A stretch of 64,000 nucleotides of DNA from Sinomonas sp. R1AF57 (GTDB lineage Bacteria > Actinomycetota > Actinomycetes > Actinomycetales > Micrococcaceae): contig NZ_CP022463.1 of the NCBI RefSeq assembly GCF_002224485.1, positions 3,626,808-3,690,807 of the forward strand, written 5' to 3'. Under the pieces are notes generated by a model. It saw only the letters and a list, made by a program, of their open reading frames with translations. It had not been told where the DNA came from and ran no database searches. The translations under genes and the position numbers were made by a program. Shown here piece after piece: positions 54,206-63,335 of the stretch (position 1 is its first letter; each line of letters begins with the position of its first letter).

Positions 54206-54298
54206 TCAGGAAGATGCCTCGACACGGAACGGGAGGACGCCGTGGAACCGCCACGCCGCATCATTGCCGCCGTGGTTGAGAACCTTGGTGACGATCAT
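54206..54298 (-). CDS. Possible 30-residue peptide gene
   Basis: A 30-codon frame beginning MIVTKVLNHGGNDAAWRFHG has an excellent ribosome site (AAGGAGG at 54307-54313, eight bases upstream) and a promoter at 54371-54400. No family is known. It could be a small peptide or a leader for sequences downstream. The region 53808-54205 after it holds no other gene, only two near-tandem 13-14 bp repeats (GCAGGAATCAGC, 53829-53860). Confidence 0.4.
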   Translation of the reverse strand: MIVTKVLNHGGNDAAWRFHGVLPFRVEASS

Positions 54299-54370
54299 TG
54301 GTCCACCCTCCTTCGCTGCCGTGGGAACATTCCGGGGCCGCCGAGGAACAATTCCCGGGGCACGGAAATA

Positions 54371-54400
54371 AAGCTAGCCCAGCCTCTGGATAAAAGGCAA
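54371..54400 (-). promoter_or_regulatory. Promoter upstream of the 30-residue peptide frame
   Basis: Minus-strand TTGCCT (54395-54400) and TAGCTT (54371-54376) are 18 bases apart. Transcription would begin near 54364 and give a leader of about 66 bases that carries two direct copies of a CCCCGG(G)AAT-GTTCC motif. Confidence 0.4.
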
Positions 54401-54443
54401 GGGGGGCCGGAGAAAATACCAGAAGAATTGCGGGAGCAGGCCG

Positions 54444-55043
54444 CTACAGCCCCCAGGCCTCGATGGCAGGAGTCCTCTTGTCCCATCCGAGCCGGCAGGC
54501 CTTGGCCGTGCCGAGGATGAAGTGCCGCCCTTCAGTCGCGGGAAGCCCGAGCCACCGCGCGGCCAGAATGCGGCAGAAGTGGCCGTGCGCCACCACGAGC
54601 ACGTTCTCGTGGCCGGATGTCCTCACCCTCTCGACAATCCGATCGGCCCGGTCCCCCACATGCGTCAGCAGCTCGCCGTTGGGCACCCCGTCGTTCCAGA
54701 TGAGATAGCCCGGGTTCTGCTTGCGCACATCGGCCGAGCGCACGCCCTCGTAGTCGCCGTAGTCCCACTCCACCGCGTTCGGCTCGAGCTCGGCGTCCGG
54801 GAAGCCGGCGAGCTCCGCCGTCCTGCGTGCGCGCTGCAGGGGTGAGGTCAGCACGAGACCGAACTCGACGCCGTCGAGCGTCTTGCCCGCCTGCCGTGCC
54901 TGTTCCTCGCCCTCGGTGGTGAGCGGGAGGTCGGTGAGGCCTGTGTACTGGCCGCTGCGGGACCATTCCGTCTCGCCGTGGCGCAGGAGCCAGAGCCGTG
55001 TGAGGCCGTAGTCTTCCGCGCCCGGGAGGCCCATGCTGTGCAT
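54444..55043 (-). CDS. Histidine phosphatase-family protein
   Basis: A 199-residue phosphoglycerate-mutase-like phosphatase. The catalytic RHG is in LWLLRHGETEW, with LTSPLQRARRTAEL, an EWDYGDYEG segment and the second histidine in VVAHGHFCR. Substrate unknown; it is not a full GpmA. The ATG at 55043 comes directly after the CCA-enzyme stop, so it is cotranscribed with it. A second ATG at 55034 is possible. Confidence 0.88.
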   Translation of the reverse strand: MHSMGLPGAEDYGLTRLWLLRHGETEWSRSGQYTGLTDLPLTTEGEEQARQAGKTLDGVEFGLVLTSPLQRARRTAELAGFPDAELEPNAVEWDYGDYEGVRSADVRKQNPGYLIWNDGVPNGELLTHVGDRADRIVERVRTSGHENVLVVAHGHFCRILAARWLGLPATEGRHFILGTAKACRLGWDKRTPAIEAWGL

Positions 55044-56609
55044 CTAGTGCTCCTCTTCCTCTGCCACGGCGCCGGGCGCTGCGGCTGCTTCTGGCTGCTG
55101 CGCCCACCAGTCGAGCAGTCTGGCCCGCGCCTCGTCCTCGGAAGCCGGCCCGTTCTCCATCCGCTCGTTGAGCAGGAACGCGTAGGCGCGGCCCACGAGC
55201 GGGCCCGGGCGGATTCCGAGGGCCTCCATGATCTGCTGCCCGTCCAGGTCCGGACGGATGGCCGCGAGCTCCTCCTGCTCCGCGAGCTCGGCGATCCGCC
55301 GTTCGAGGTCGTCGTAGGCGAAGGAGAGGCGGTCGGCCTTGCGCTGGTTCCGCGTCGTGACGTCGGAGCGCGTGAGCCGGTGGAGGCGCTCGAGGAGCGG
55401 CCCGGCGTCGGTCACGTACCGGCGGACGGCGGAGTCGGTCCAGCCGGACTCCCCGTATCCGTAGAAGCGCATGTGCAGCTCGACGAGGCGGGCCACGGCC
55501 TTGATCGTGTCGTTGTCGAACCGGAGGGCCTTCATGCGCTTCTTCACCAGCTTGGACCCGACCACGTCGTGGTGACGGAAGCTGACCGCGCCGCCCGGCT
55601 CGAACCGACGCGTGGCCGGCTTGCCGACGTCGTGCATGAGCGCGGCGAACCGCAGCACGAAGTCCGGGCCGGGCACCGGCCCATCCGGGCCGGTCTCGAG
55701 ATCGGCAGCCTGCTCGAGGACCGTGAGGGAATGGTCGTAGACGTCCTTGTGCCGGTGGTGCTCGTCCGCCTCGAGCTGGAGCGCCGGGATCTCGGGCAGC
55801 ACGATGGCGGCGAGCCCGGTGTCGACGAGGAGATCGATCCCCGCCCGCGGAGCGGTCCCGTTGACGAGCTTGACGAGCTCGTCCCGCACGCGCTCGGCCG
55901 AGATGATCTCGATCCGCTGGGCCATCTCCGTCATCGCAGCCCGAACCTCCGGCGCCACGTCGACGCCGAGCTGGGAGGCGAACCGGGCCGCGCGCATCAT
56001 GCGGAGAGGATCGTCGGAGAAGGACAGCTCCGGGGTGCCGGGCGTGCGCAGGACGCCGGCGTGGAGGTCGTCGAGGCCGCCGAAGGGGTCGACGAGCTCG
56101 AGCGAGGGCAGGCGGAGCGCCATCGCGTTCATGCTGAAGTCGCGCCGCTGAAGGTCCGCCACGAGGTCGGCGCCGAAGGCGACGGCGGGCTTGCGCGAGT
56201 CCGGGTCGTAGGCCTCCGCCCGGTAGGTCGTCACCTCGATCTGATGCCCGCCCTTCCGCATGCCGATCGTGCCGAATTCCCGGCCGATGTCCCAGTGCGC
56301 ATCCGCCCAGCCCCTGATGACTGCGATCGTCTGGTCCGGGCTGGCATCGGTGGTGAAGTCGAGGTCCGGAGACGTGCGGCCCAGGAAGAGGTCGCGGACC
56401 GGGCCGCCGACCAGGGAGAGCTCGAAGCCCGCCTCCGCGAAGCGCTTGCCGAGCTCGAGGACCACCGGATCGACCTCGAAGGCCGCGGCCGTCTCTGCCG
56501 CGCCCTTGGCGCCGGCGGCGATGGTGTCCTTCGGACCCCTGCTGTGGGGGCCCTTGTCCTTCAGGCCCGCCCCGTGCCTGCCCTGCGCTGTCGTCTCATC
56601 TGATGCCAT
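55044..56609 (-). CDS. pcnA: CCA tRNA nucleotidyltransferase
   Basis: A 521-residue enzyme of the poly(A)-polymerase/CCA type. It carries SLVGGPVRDLFLG, the metal-binding DLDFTTDA, the RRDFSMNAMAL motif, a neck domain and an HD-type C-terminal domain (FAALMHDVGKP). It adds or repairs the CCA end of tRNAs. In mycobacteria the orthologue (Rv3907c) likewise stands divergent to mutT4 and mviN. The ATG at 56609 has AAGGA two to three bases upstream. It is followed by the histidine phosphatase gene. Confidence 0.92.
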   Translation of the reverse strand: MASDETTAQGRHGAGLKDKGPHSRGPKDTIAAGAKGAAETAAAFEVDPVVLELGKRFAEAGFELSLVGGPVRDLFLGRTSPDLDFTTDASPDQTIAVIRGWADAHWDIGREFGTIGMRKGGHQIEVTTYRAEAYDPDSRKPAVAFGADLVADLQRRDFSMNAMALRLPSLELVDPFGGLDDLHAGVLRTPGTPELSFSDDPLRMMRAARFASQLGVDVAPEVRAAMTEMAQRIEIISAERVRDELVKLVNGTAPRAGIDLLVDTGLAAIVLPEIPALQLEADEHHRHKDVYDHSLTVLEQAADLETGPDGPVPGPDFVLRFAALMHDVGKPATRRFEPGGAVSFRHHDVVGSKLVKKRMKALRFDNDTIKAVARLVELHMRFYGYGESGWTDSAVRRYVTDAGPLLERLHRLTRSDVTTRNQRKADRLSFAYDDLERRIAELAEQEELAAIRPDLDGQQIMEALGIRPGPLVGRAYAFLLNERMENGPASEDEARARLLDWWAQQPEAAAAPGAVAEEEEH

Positions 56610-56699
56610 AGTCCTTAAAGCTTGGCAGATCCCGGCGCGGGCGACCCTCCCGGGCCGGCCGCAATCGCGGCAGGGGCCGTGTTCGTTACAGTGGACTGC

Positions 56700-57254
56700 A
56701 TGGTCATCCCGTTGCCGAGCGATCCTCAGAAGAGGAGGAGTGCACCCCTGCCGTCGGCAATCGGGCCGCACATCGCCCCGGCTGGGCAGGGCTATCCCTC
56801 CTCCCTCCCCACCGTCGAGGAGGTCTCGGCGGGCGGTGTGGTCGTCGAGACGAGCGATCCGAACCTGCCGGTCGCGATCATCGCCCGGCTCAACCGCGGC
56901 GGCCGGCTCGAGTGGTGCCTCCCCAAGGGCCACCCGGAGGGGCGCGAGTCCAATGAGCACGCCGCCGTCCGTGAGATCAGCGAGGAGACGGGCATCCGCG
57001 GCGAGATCCTCGCCCCGCTCGGGAGCATCGACTACTGGTTCACGGTCACGGGGCACCGCGTGCACAAGACCGTCCACCACTATCTCCTGCGCGCCGTCTC
57101 GGGGGACCTGACCATCGAGAACGACCCGGACCACGAGGCGGTAGACGTCGCGTGGGTCCCTATCTCGGAGCTTGCCCGGCGCCTGTCCTTCCCGAACGAG
57201 CGCCGCATCGCGGACCTGGCCCGCGAGGTGCTGCCCGAGCACCTGCTCTCGTGA
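56700..57254 (+). CDS. Nudix hydrolase (MutT4-like)
   Basis: A 184-residue enzyme with a complete Nudix box: GHPEGRESNEHAAVREISEE followed by TGI. It is preceded by VSAGGVVVE and a catalytic fold of normal size, and would hydrolyse nucleoside diphosphates linked to another group. The gene order CCA-Nudix-MurJ matches Rv3907c-Rv3908-Rv3910, so it corresponds to MutT4. The ATG at 56700 is chosen because TACAGT (56687-56692) ends seven bases upstream, a leaderless signal. It ends 11 bases before murJ, so the two are probably one transcript. Confidence 0.88.
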   Translation: MVIPLPSDPQKRRSAPLPSAIGPHIAPAGQGYPSSLPTVEEVSAGGVVVETSDPNLPVAIIARLNRGGRLEWCLPKGHPEGRESNEHAAVREISEETGIRGEILAPLGSIDYWFTVTGHRVHKTVHHYLLRAVSGDLTIENDPDHEAVDVAWVPISELARRLSFPNERRIADLAREVLPEHLLS

Positions 57255-57265
57255 GGTAGGCAGGC

Positions 57266-59197
57266 ATGGCCTCTCCCAAGTCAGTCCCGGCGTCCGAGGC
57301 GCGCTCGAGCGCCATCATGGCCGCCGGCACGCTCATCTCCAGGGCGCTGGGCTTCATCCGCTCGTGGATGCTCATCCTCGCGCTCGGCCTCGGCTCCACG
57401 GTCGCGGACACCTTCGTCAACGCGAACAACCTCCCCAACCTGATCTTCCTCCTCGTGGCAGGCGGGGTGTTCAACGCGGTCCTCGTGCCGCAGATCATCA
57501 AGGCGAGCAAGGCGGAAGACGGCGGAGCTGACTACATCAGCAGGCTCCTGACACTGGGCGTCCTCGTGATGTTCACGCTCACGGCCGCCGTCACGCTCGC
57601 CGCGCCTTGGGTCATGCAGCTGACCACCTCCGGGTACAGCCCGCAGCAGCTGGCACTCGCGACAGTGTTCGCGTTCTGGTGCCTTCCGCAGATCTTCTTC
57701 TATGGCCTCTACGCCCTCCTGACCCAGGTGCTCAACGCGCACGGCGCCTTCGGGCCCGCGATGTGGGCGCCCATCGTCAACAACATCGTGGCGATCGCGG
57801 GCCTCGGGATGTTCGTGTGGATCTTCGGAGCGAACCGGACGAACCCGCACAGCCTGGACAACTGGACCGGCGCGCACACGTTCTTCATCGCCGGGCTCTC
57901 GACCATCGGCGTGCTCGTCCAGACGGCCCTGCTGCTCCTGCCGGTCATCCGGCTCCGGCTCAGGCTCCGGCCGGCCTTCGGCTGGCGCGGGGTCGGCCTC
58001 GGGACGGCGGCACGCCTCGGCGCGTGGACCCTCGCGACGACCGCCGTGGGACAGCTGACCTTCCTCTATGTCATGAAGATCGCCTCCCAGCCCGGTGCCG
58101 AGCGCGAGCGGCTCCGCGAGGCCGGCGACCCGCTGTGGCAGCAGATCCCCGGCAACACCGTGCTGGAAATCGCCTCCCAGCTGTACCTGCTGCCGCACTC
58201 GATCATCGCGCTGTCCCTGGCGACGGTCCTCTTCAACCGGATGACCGAGGCATCTCAGGCGGGCAACCGTGCGGGCGTGCGCGAGGCCCTCTCGCACGGC
58301 CTGCGCACGATGGCCGTCGCCACCGTCTTCGCGGCGCTGGCACTGTTCGCCCTCGCCGCACCGCTGGGGATGTTCTTCTCCGGCGGCAGCCCCTCGGACG
58401 GCGTCATGCTTGCGCAGACACTGAGCATCCTCGCGCTGAGCACGCCCTTCATGAGCGCGAACTTCATGATGGCCCGCGTCTTCTACGCCAAAGAGGATGC
58501 CCGCACCCCGTTCAAGATCCAGCTGTGGCTCGCGATCCTGAACGTGGTCGGCGCCTTCGCCATCCAGTACGTGCCGCCGCGGTACATCATCTTCTCCATC
58601 GCGAGCCTCTACACCGTGGGCAACATCCTGTCGGTCGTGCTCAGCAGCCACTACCTGCGCAAGCAGCTCGGCCATCTCGACGGCGCGCACGTGGCCCGCT
58701 CCTACATCCGCATGGGCTACGCGGCCACGGGTTCGGCGCTTGTGGGGGCCGTCGCCGTCGGGCTCCTGGGCGGCTACCGGCCTGAGGGCTTCATCTGGAG
58801 CTCGAACTGGGCTGCCCTGGCCGCCATCGCCATCATCGCGGTCCCGATGCTCGTCGTGTACTTCGTGCTCCTGCGGCTCTTCCGCGTCACCGAGCTGCAG
58901 GACCTCCTCCGCCCGCTGCTGGGGAGGCTGGGCGCCCGGGTCGCGGGAGCGCCGTCGCCCGCCGCCGCGCACGACGGCGCCGCTGCCGCCGCCCGCGCGC
59001 GCGCCGATGATGAGAACCCGGCCACCGCCGCACTGCAGATCATCTCCGACGACACGGGCATCATTCCCCGCATCTCGGGCCAGTTCGATCCGGTGATGTA
59101 CCGGGCCCGGCCCTCGAGCGCGCGGATCGAGCGCGTGCCCGGGCGGCGCACGTTCCAGGGTCCCCCAGGGCAGAACCCGCATTTCCCGGAGGACTGA
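57266..59197 (+). CDS. murJ: Lipid II flippase MurJ
   Basis: A 643-residue MVF-family protein with fourteen predicted helices. The start (SAIMAAGTLISRALGFIRSW), NANNLPNLIFLLVAGGVFNA and LSTPFMSANFMMARVFYAKE are diagnostic. It moves lipid II across the membrane for peptidoglycan synthesis. A C-terminal cytoplasmic tail of about 100 residues ends the protein. In mycobacteria the orthologue carries a pseudokinase and extracellular domain on the same chain; here these are encoded by the next gene, 102 bases downstream. The large DUF6049 gene often found before murJ is absent. Confidence 0.93.
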   Translation: MASPKSVPASEARSSAIMAAGTLISRALGFIRSWMLILALGLGSTVADTFVNANNLPNLIFLLVAGGVFNAVLVPQIIKASKAEDGGADYISRLLTLGVLVMFTLTAAVTLAAPWVMQLTTSGYSPQQLALATVFAFWCLPQIFFYGLYALLTQVLNAHGAFGPAMWAPIVNNIVAIAGLGMFVWIFGANRTNPHSLDNWTGAHTFFIAGLSTIGVLVQTALLLLPVIRLRLRLRPAFGWRGVGLGTAARLGAWTLATTAVGQLTFLYVMKIASQPGAERERLREAGDPLWQQIPGNTVLEIASQLYLLPHSIIALSLATVLFNRMTEASQAGNRAGVREALSHGLRTMAVATVFAALALFALAAPLGMFFSGGSPSDGVMLAQTLSILALSTPFMSANFMMARVFYAKEDARTPFKIQLWLAILNVVGAFAIQYVPPRYIIFSIASLYTVGNILSVVLSSHYLRKQLGHLDGAHVARSYIRMGYAATGSALVGAVAVGLLGGYRPEGFIWSSNWAALAAIAIIAVPMLVVYFVLLRLFRVTELQDLLRPLLGRLGARVAGAPSPAAAHDGAAAAARARADDENPATAALQIISDDTGIIPRISGQFDPVMYRARPSSARIERVPGRRTFQGPPGQNPHFPED

Positions 59198-59299
59198 GCG
59201 TCCGGCCGCTCAGGGGCGCGCGGGCGCGGTCCGCTAGGATCACTAGCAGCACAGGGCAACGCCGACGGCCGCGCCCGCGCCAGCGACCAGGAGGTTTCC

Positions 59300-61045
59300 G
59301 TGTCCCAGTCCATCGACGTCGGCACAGTGCTCGGGGGGCGGTACAAGGTCACGTCCTCGATCGTGTCGTCCCAGGAGGGCGATCTCGTCCTCGACGGCGT
59401 GGACCAAGTCCTCAACCGTCCCGTGAGCATCCTCGTCTCGGGACCGTCCAACGCTGACCAGCTCGCGCAGAGCGCACGTGAGGTCGCGACAGGCGAACGC
59501 CACGGCGCCGTCCAGGTCCTCGACCTCGGCATCAGCCACGGATCCACCTACCTCATCACCAACCACACGTCGTCGGCGGACCTGCTTGACCTGATCGTCC
59601 CGCAGGACACCCCTTACGTCGAGCCGTTCTTCACGGACACCCTGGGCAGTGAGATCTTCGGGCAGCGGCGGTCCAACGAGCCCGAGACATACGACGGCTC
59701 CTATGATCCCAACCACCGCGACCAGTACATCCAGTACGACGACTACGGCCAGGACGAGTCGCAACGGAATGGTGCGGCACGAAACGGCGACGCCCCCTCG
59801 GGGACGCAGGAGCCGAGGCCGTCACGCTTCCCGGCGCCCTCGCAGGGTTCGGGTCGGGCTTCGGGGCCGGGGAGCGCCGCTTCAGCAGGTGCGGCCGGGG
59901 CAGCGGCAGCCGGAGCAGCGTCGATCCCGCCGCCCCCGCCGGCTCCGCCGCGCTCTGCGCCGGGCCAGACGGGCGGCACCCATCCCGGCGAGGAAGGAAC
60001 CGCGGGCGGTGCCAAGCCCAAGGTGACTCCGTGGCCGGCCCGGCCCGGATCTCCCGAGGAGCAGTCCTCCGGCAGGGAGGCGCCCACTGCGGCGGCGCCT
60101 CAAGTCCGGCCTTCGTCTGAGCCTGCGACCCGGGCGCAGCCCTCCCGCCTGCCGTCCGGTGACGCGGGCCGTGCGGGCGCAGCCGCCGCAGGAGGAGCCG
60201 CCGCAGGCGCTGCTGCAGGTGCTGCTGCAGGCGCAGCCACCCGGGGCGGGAAGGAAGCAGGCTCGCCGGACGCCGGCCAGGGCCGTCCGCACTATCCCTC
60301 CTCACGCCCGGCTGCGTCGCTCCCTCCGCAGGCGAGGGGGACTGCGGCGTCGACCGACTACGACGACGAGGACGACGAGGAGACCCGCCCCCGTTCAGTG
60401 CCGTGGCTCGTCGGCGGGGTGCTCGCCGTGGTGCTCATCGCTGCCCTCATCTTCGCCTTCACCACCCTTGGCGGACTCTTCCAGCCGCAGCAGCCTCAGC
60501 AGACGGCTGGCGCCCAGCAGCAGCCGACGCAGAACCAGGGCGCTTCGCCAGCGCCGTCGGCTCCCTCGAATGCGCCGACCACCGCGCCGGCCGCGCCGCC
60601 GGCCATCGACAACGTCACGCGGATCAATCCGAACGACCTGCAGTTCGCCCTGAACTACGACAGCAAGCTCGCTGCGACGTTCGACGGGAACACAGCGACC
60701 TACTGGTCGGACATGGAGTTCGCGCGGGAGGACTGGGGCGGGTTCGTCCGGAGCGTCTCCCTCGCCGTCGAGCTGAAGGACAAGGTTCCGGTCAAGCAGG
60801 TCACTCTCAGCCAGTCCGGCGGCTCCGGCGGCAACCTGAGCATCTACACGAATGACCAGCCCAGCCTCTCCGGTGCCACCCTGGCAGGAACGACGTCGTT
60901 CACCGGACCACAGGTTTCAGTCCCGGTGGCGAACAATCCGAGCGCCAAGTACGTGATCATCCAGATCAATTCGCTTCCCAGGCTGTCCGCACCGAAGACG
61001 CAGTACAACTTCGGTCTGCGCCTCACTGAGATCAAGGTCGAGTAG
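59300..61045 (+). CDS. MurJ-associated pseudokinase-like membrane protein
   Basis: A 581-residue protein. Residues 1 to about 105 look like the N-lobe of a Ser/Thr kinase ([20 protein letters not shown]) but the ATP-binding lysine motif is replaced (RPVSILVS) and no HRD or DFG motif follows, so it cannot be an active kinase. A long disordered Gly/Ala/Pro linker (about 110-370) leads to one membrane helix ([20 protein letters not shown]) and an extracytoplasmic beta-sandwich, discoidin-like domain. It corresponds to the C-terminal half of mycobacterial MviN, which recruits FhaA, and is probably a regulatory partner of MurJ. The GTG at 59300 has AGGAGG five bases upstream. Confidence 0.78.
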   Translation: MSQSIDVGTVLGGRYKVTSSIVSSQEGDLVLDGVDQVLNRPVSILVSGPSNADQLAQSAREVATGERHGAVQVLDLGISHGSTYLITNHTSSADLLDLIVPQDTPYVEPFFTDTLGSEIFGQRRSNEPETYDGSYDPNHRDQYIQYDDYGQDESQRNGAARNGDAPSGTQEPRPSRFPAPSQGSGRASGPGSAASAGAAGAAAAGAASIPPPPPAPPRSAPGQTGGTHPGEEGTAGGAKPKVTPWPARPGSPEEQSSGREAPTAAAPQVRPSSEPATRAQPSRLPSGDAGRAGAAAAGGAAAGAAAGAAAGAATRGGKEAGSPDAGQGRPHYPSSRPAASLPPQARGTAASTDYDDEDDEETRPRSVPWLVGGVLAVVLIAALIFAFTTLGGLFQPQQPQQTAGAQQQPTQNQGASPAPSAPSNAPTTAPAAPPAIDNVTRINPNDLQFALNYDSKLAATFDGNTATYWSDMEFAREDWGGFVRSVSLAVELKDKVPVKQVTLSQSGGSGGNLSIYTNDQPSLSGATLAGTTSFTGPQVSVPVANNPSAKYVIIQINSLPRLSAPKTQYNFGLRLTEIKVE

Positions 61046-61093
61046 CAGCGGCGTCCCGGAGGGCAGGTCTCCCGGGCGCATCAAGATGAGCCC

Positions 61094-61123
61094 GTGGGGC
61101 CCCGGACTTCTCCGGGGCCCCAC
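61094..61123 (+). terminator. Terminator after the pseudokinase gene
   Basis: GTGGGGCCCCGG (61094-61105) and CCGGGGCCCCAC (61112-61123) form a perfect 12-bp stem around a six-base loop, 48 bases after the stop. No T-run follows. Confidence 0.7.
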
Positions 61124-61157
61124 TGCTTCCTTGGGTACGCTTGGACGAGAGCGCCCC

Positions 61158-61183
61158 GGAATATCGACGCCCGTCGATATGTT
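61158..61183 (+). promoter_or_regulatory. SigR/SigH-type promoter of trxB-trxA
   Basis: GGAAT (61158-61162) and GTT (61181-61183) are 18 bases apart, the known pattern of thiol-stress sigma factors SigR (Streptomyces) and SigH (Mycobacterium), which control trxB there. The spacer is itself an almost complete palindrome, ATATCGACGCCCGTCGATAT (61161-61180), so a second regulator could also bind. Confidence 0.7.
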
Positions 61184-61235
61184 GTGGCTCGTAACGGCCC
61201 GCGCCAAGATCAACAAAGGGAGAGGCACAAACCCT

Positions 61236-62210
61236 GTGAGCATTGAAGAGACCGCCGCAGACATCCGCGACGTCATTGTCGTCGGTTCTGGCCCGGCCGG
61301 ATACACCGCTGCCATCTACACTGCACGAGCCAACCTGAAGCCGTTGATTTTCGCGGGGTCGGTGACGGCTGGTGGCGAGCTCATGAACACCACAGAGGTG
61401 GAGAACTTCCCCGGGTTCCCCGAGGGCGTCATGGGCCCGGAACTCATGGACAAGCTTGAGCAGCAGGCCGCGAAGTTCGGCGCGCAGATCGAGTTCGAGG
61501 ACGTCGAGTCGGTGGACCTCGAGGGTGAGGTCAAGTCGGTCACGCTTGCCAGCGGCGAGACGTACCGCGCGCGTTCCGTCATCATCGCCACCGGCTCGGC
61601 ATATCGCGAACTCGGCCTCCCGAATGAGAAGCGGCTCTCGGGCCACGGTGTCAGCTGGTGTGCAACCTGTGACGGGTTCTTCTTCAAGGATCAGGACATT
61701 GCGGTGGTCGGCGGCGGCGACTCCGCTATGGAGGAGGCGCTCTTCCTGACCAAGTTCGCGCGCTCGGTAACGATCGTGCACCGCCGTGACAGCCTTCGCG
61801 CCTCGAAGATCATGGCAGACCGTGCCCTCGCGCACGAGAAGATCCACTTCGCTTGGAACTCCGAGGTTGCAGACGTGGTCGGTGACGACAAGGTCTCTGC
61901 ACTCAGGCTGCGCAGCACCATCGACGGATCCGAGTCCGAGATCAACGTCACCGGTGTCTTCGTCGCCATCGGCAATGATCCCCGCACCGCCCTCGTGAAG
62001 GACGTCCTTGAGCTGACGGCGGAGGGCACGATCGCCGTACAGGGTCGCTCTTCCAAGACAAGCGTTCCCGGCGTCTTCGCCGCTGGCGATGTCGTCGATC
62101 CCACCTACCGTCAGGCCATCACCGCTGCCGGTTCCGGCTGCGTTGCTGCCCTCGACGTCGAGCACTACCTTGCCGACGTCGAAGCGCGCGCCCTCGCGCA
62201 GCAGGCCTGA
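61236..62210 (+). CDS. trxB: Thioredoxin-disulfide reductase
   Basis: A 324-residue low-molecular-weight thioredoxin reductase. FAD site [18 protein letters not shown], redox-active cysteines [14 protein letters not shown] site [10 protein letters not shown] and the C-terminal [10 protein letters not shown] are in place. It reduces thioredoxin with NADPH, and the substrate TrxA is encoded 27 bases downstream. The GTG at 61236 has GGGAGAGG about 12 bases upstream. The preceding promoter fits thiol-stress control. Confidence 0.96.
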   Translation: MSIEETAADIRDVIVVGSGPAGYTAAIYTARANLKPLIFAGSVTAGGELMNTTEVENFPGFPEGVMGPELMDKLEQQAAKFGAQIEFEDVESVDLEGEVKSVTLASGETYRARSVIIATGSAYRELGLPNEKRLSGHGVSWCATCDGFFFKDQDIAVVGGGDSAMEEALFLTKFARSVTIVHRRDSLRASKIMADRALAHEKIHFAWNSEVADVVGDDKVSALRLRSTIDGSESEINVTGVFVAIGNDPRTALVKDVLELTAEGTIAVQGRSSKTSVPGVFAAGDVVDPTYRQAITAAGSGCVAALDVEHYLADVEARALAQQA

Positions 62211-62237
62211 GAAACCACAAAAGATCGGATACCAGGT

Positions 62238-62567
62238 ATGAGCAACGCCAAGAACGTCACCGACGCTGATTTCACCGATTCGGTCCTCATGTCCGAGAAG
62301 CCCGTCATTGTGGACTTCTGGGCCGAATGGTGTGGTCCGTGCCGCAAGCTCGGGCCGATCCTCGACGACATCTCAGTCGAGTATGCGGACCAGGTCGAGG
62401 TTGTAAAGGTGGATGTCGACAACAACCCGAACATCGCCGCCGAATACGGGATCACCTCGATCCCTGCGGTCTACCTCTTCGAGAAGGGCCGGGTAACAGG
62501 CACCGTGATCGGGGCCCGACCGAAGCAGTACTTCGAGAAGGAGTGGAGCGAGGTCCTCTCCAAGTAG
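62238..62567 (+). CDS. trxA: Thioredoxin
   Basis: A 109-residue thioredoxin with active site WCGPCRKLGPIL and the cis-proline TSIPAV. It reduces protein disulfides and is recharged by TrxB. Cotranscribed with trxB; an intrinsic terminator follows. In mycobacteria trxC is followed by cwlM, which is not found here. Confidence 0.97.
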   Translation: MSNAKNVTDADFTDSVLMSEKPVIVDFWAEWCGPCRKLGPILDDISVEYADQVEVVKVDVDNNPNIAAEYGITSIPAVYLFEKGRVTGTVIGARPKQYFEKEWSEVLSK

Positions 62568-62585
62568 GACGTTCTACTGCTCCAA

Positions 62586-62619
62586 GGGAGGGCGCAAACC
62601 GAACGGTTCGCGCCCTCCC
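62586..62619 (+). terminator. Intrinsic terminator of trxB-trxA
   Basis: GGGAGGGCGCAAACC (62586-62600) pairs with GGTTCGCGCCCTCCC (62605-62619), with an internal mismatch, followed by GTTTATTTG. Confidence 0.8.
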
Positions 62620-62647
62620 CGTTTATTTGTGGGGTTTGATTCGGCGC

Positions 62648-62661
62648 GTTTCACGTGAAAC
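62648..62661. promoter_or_regulatory. parS site 1
   Basis: GTTTCACGTGAAAC, the exact 14-bp core of the ParB-binding site parS. Flanking bases (C and G) depart from the 16-bp consensus. Confidence 0.88.
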
Positions 62662-62735
62662 GAGGCGCAAACGTCGCTGGAAGATGAAGCTCCGTCGGCC
62701 GCCCCAGTACGGACTGCTCGGCGTCACTGCCAATC

Positions 62736-62749
62736 GTTTCACGTGAACC
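62736..62749. promoter_or_regulatory. parS site 2 (one mismatch)
   Basis: GTTTCACGTGAACC differs from the parS core at one base. It is 88 bases after site 1. Confidence 0.7.
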
Positions 62750-63183
62750 AGACCGAGATGCGTCTTGTAGCCCAGACAAAAAGCCGCATTTGAACGGGCG
62801 AACTGCCCTCTTCGCCGACTGAGCAACCGGATTTCGACTCAAAGTACCTCCCAATCCGAGCAGCGCGGCTGCAGGTCTGCGGAATTCCCAAGTCGTAGCG
62901 CGAGCGTCAGCAGAGCGCGCTCCCTTTTCTCTACGGTGCCCGACATTCTCTACTGTGTCCGACGGTGCCTAGTTGTGTATCACCACCCGGTGAACGGCAA
63001 CCTTCGTGGGCGAGCGAAGATCGGACAGATCTGGCAGTTCAAACCCCACGAAAGACACCATGCGCATCGGACGTCCTGCGTGCACATACAAGGCGGGCTC
63101 AATGTCGGCCCAATAGCCGGAGTGGTGAGGTAGATGTTCGGTCCTGTTGATAGCCGGCGATGTAGCGTCGAAATAGAGGCGTT

Positions 63184-63217
63184 CTGGCGCTGCTGTCAGG
63201 CTGGCGCTGCTGTCAGG
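63184..63217. repeat. Perfect 17-bp tandem duplication
   Basis: CTGGCGCTGCTGTCAGG occurs twice head to tail in gene-free DNA between the parS sites. It is probably a slippage product. Confidence 0.9.
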
Positions 63218-63317
63218 CGCAACGCATAGTGCATTCGGCGCGCCACGGCCCAACTATCGTGCCCCCCAGGCCTGCTAACGATGTCGCCCCTCCGATCGGC
63301 CCCCCGACCTACTGACC

Positions 63318-63335
63318 TTGTTTCACGTGAAACAA
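63318..63335. promoter_or_regulatory. parS site 3
   Basis: TTGTTTCACGTGAAACAA is an 18-bp perfect palindrome containing the full 16-bp parS consensus; the strongest of the three sites. Confidence 0.95.

Noticed and set aside
53629-54279. A long rightward frame of 216 codons opposite the two small genes
   Set aside because: It is very Arg/Gln-rich, has no ribosome site and is antisense to frames with good signals.
62969-63253. A leftward 94-codon frame between parS sites 2 and 3
   Set aside because: It needs a TTG start, has no ribosome site or leaderless hexamer, and its product is not recognisable. A decayed gene fragment cannot be excluded.
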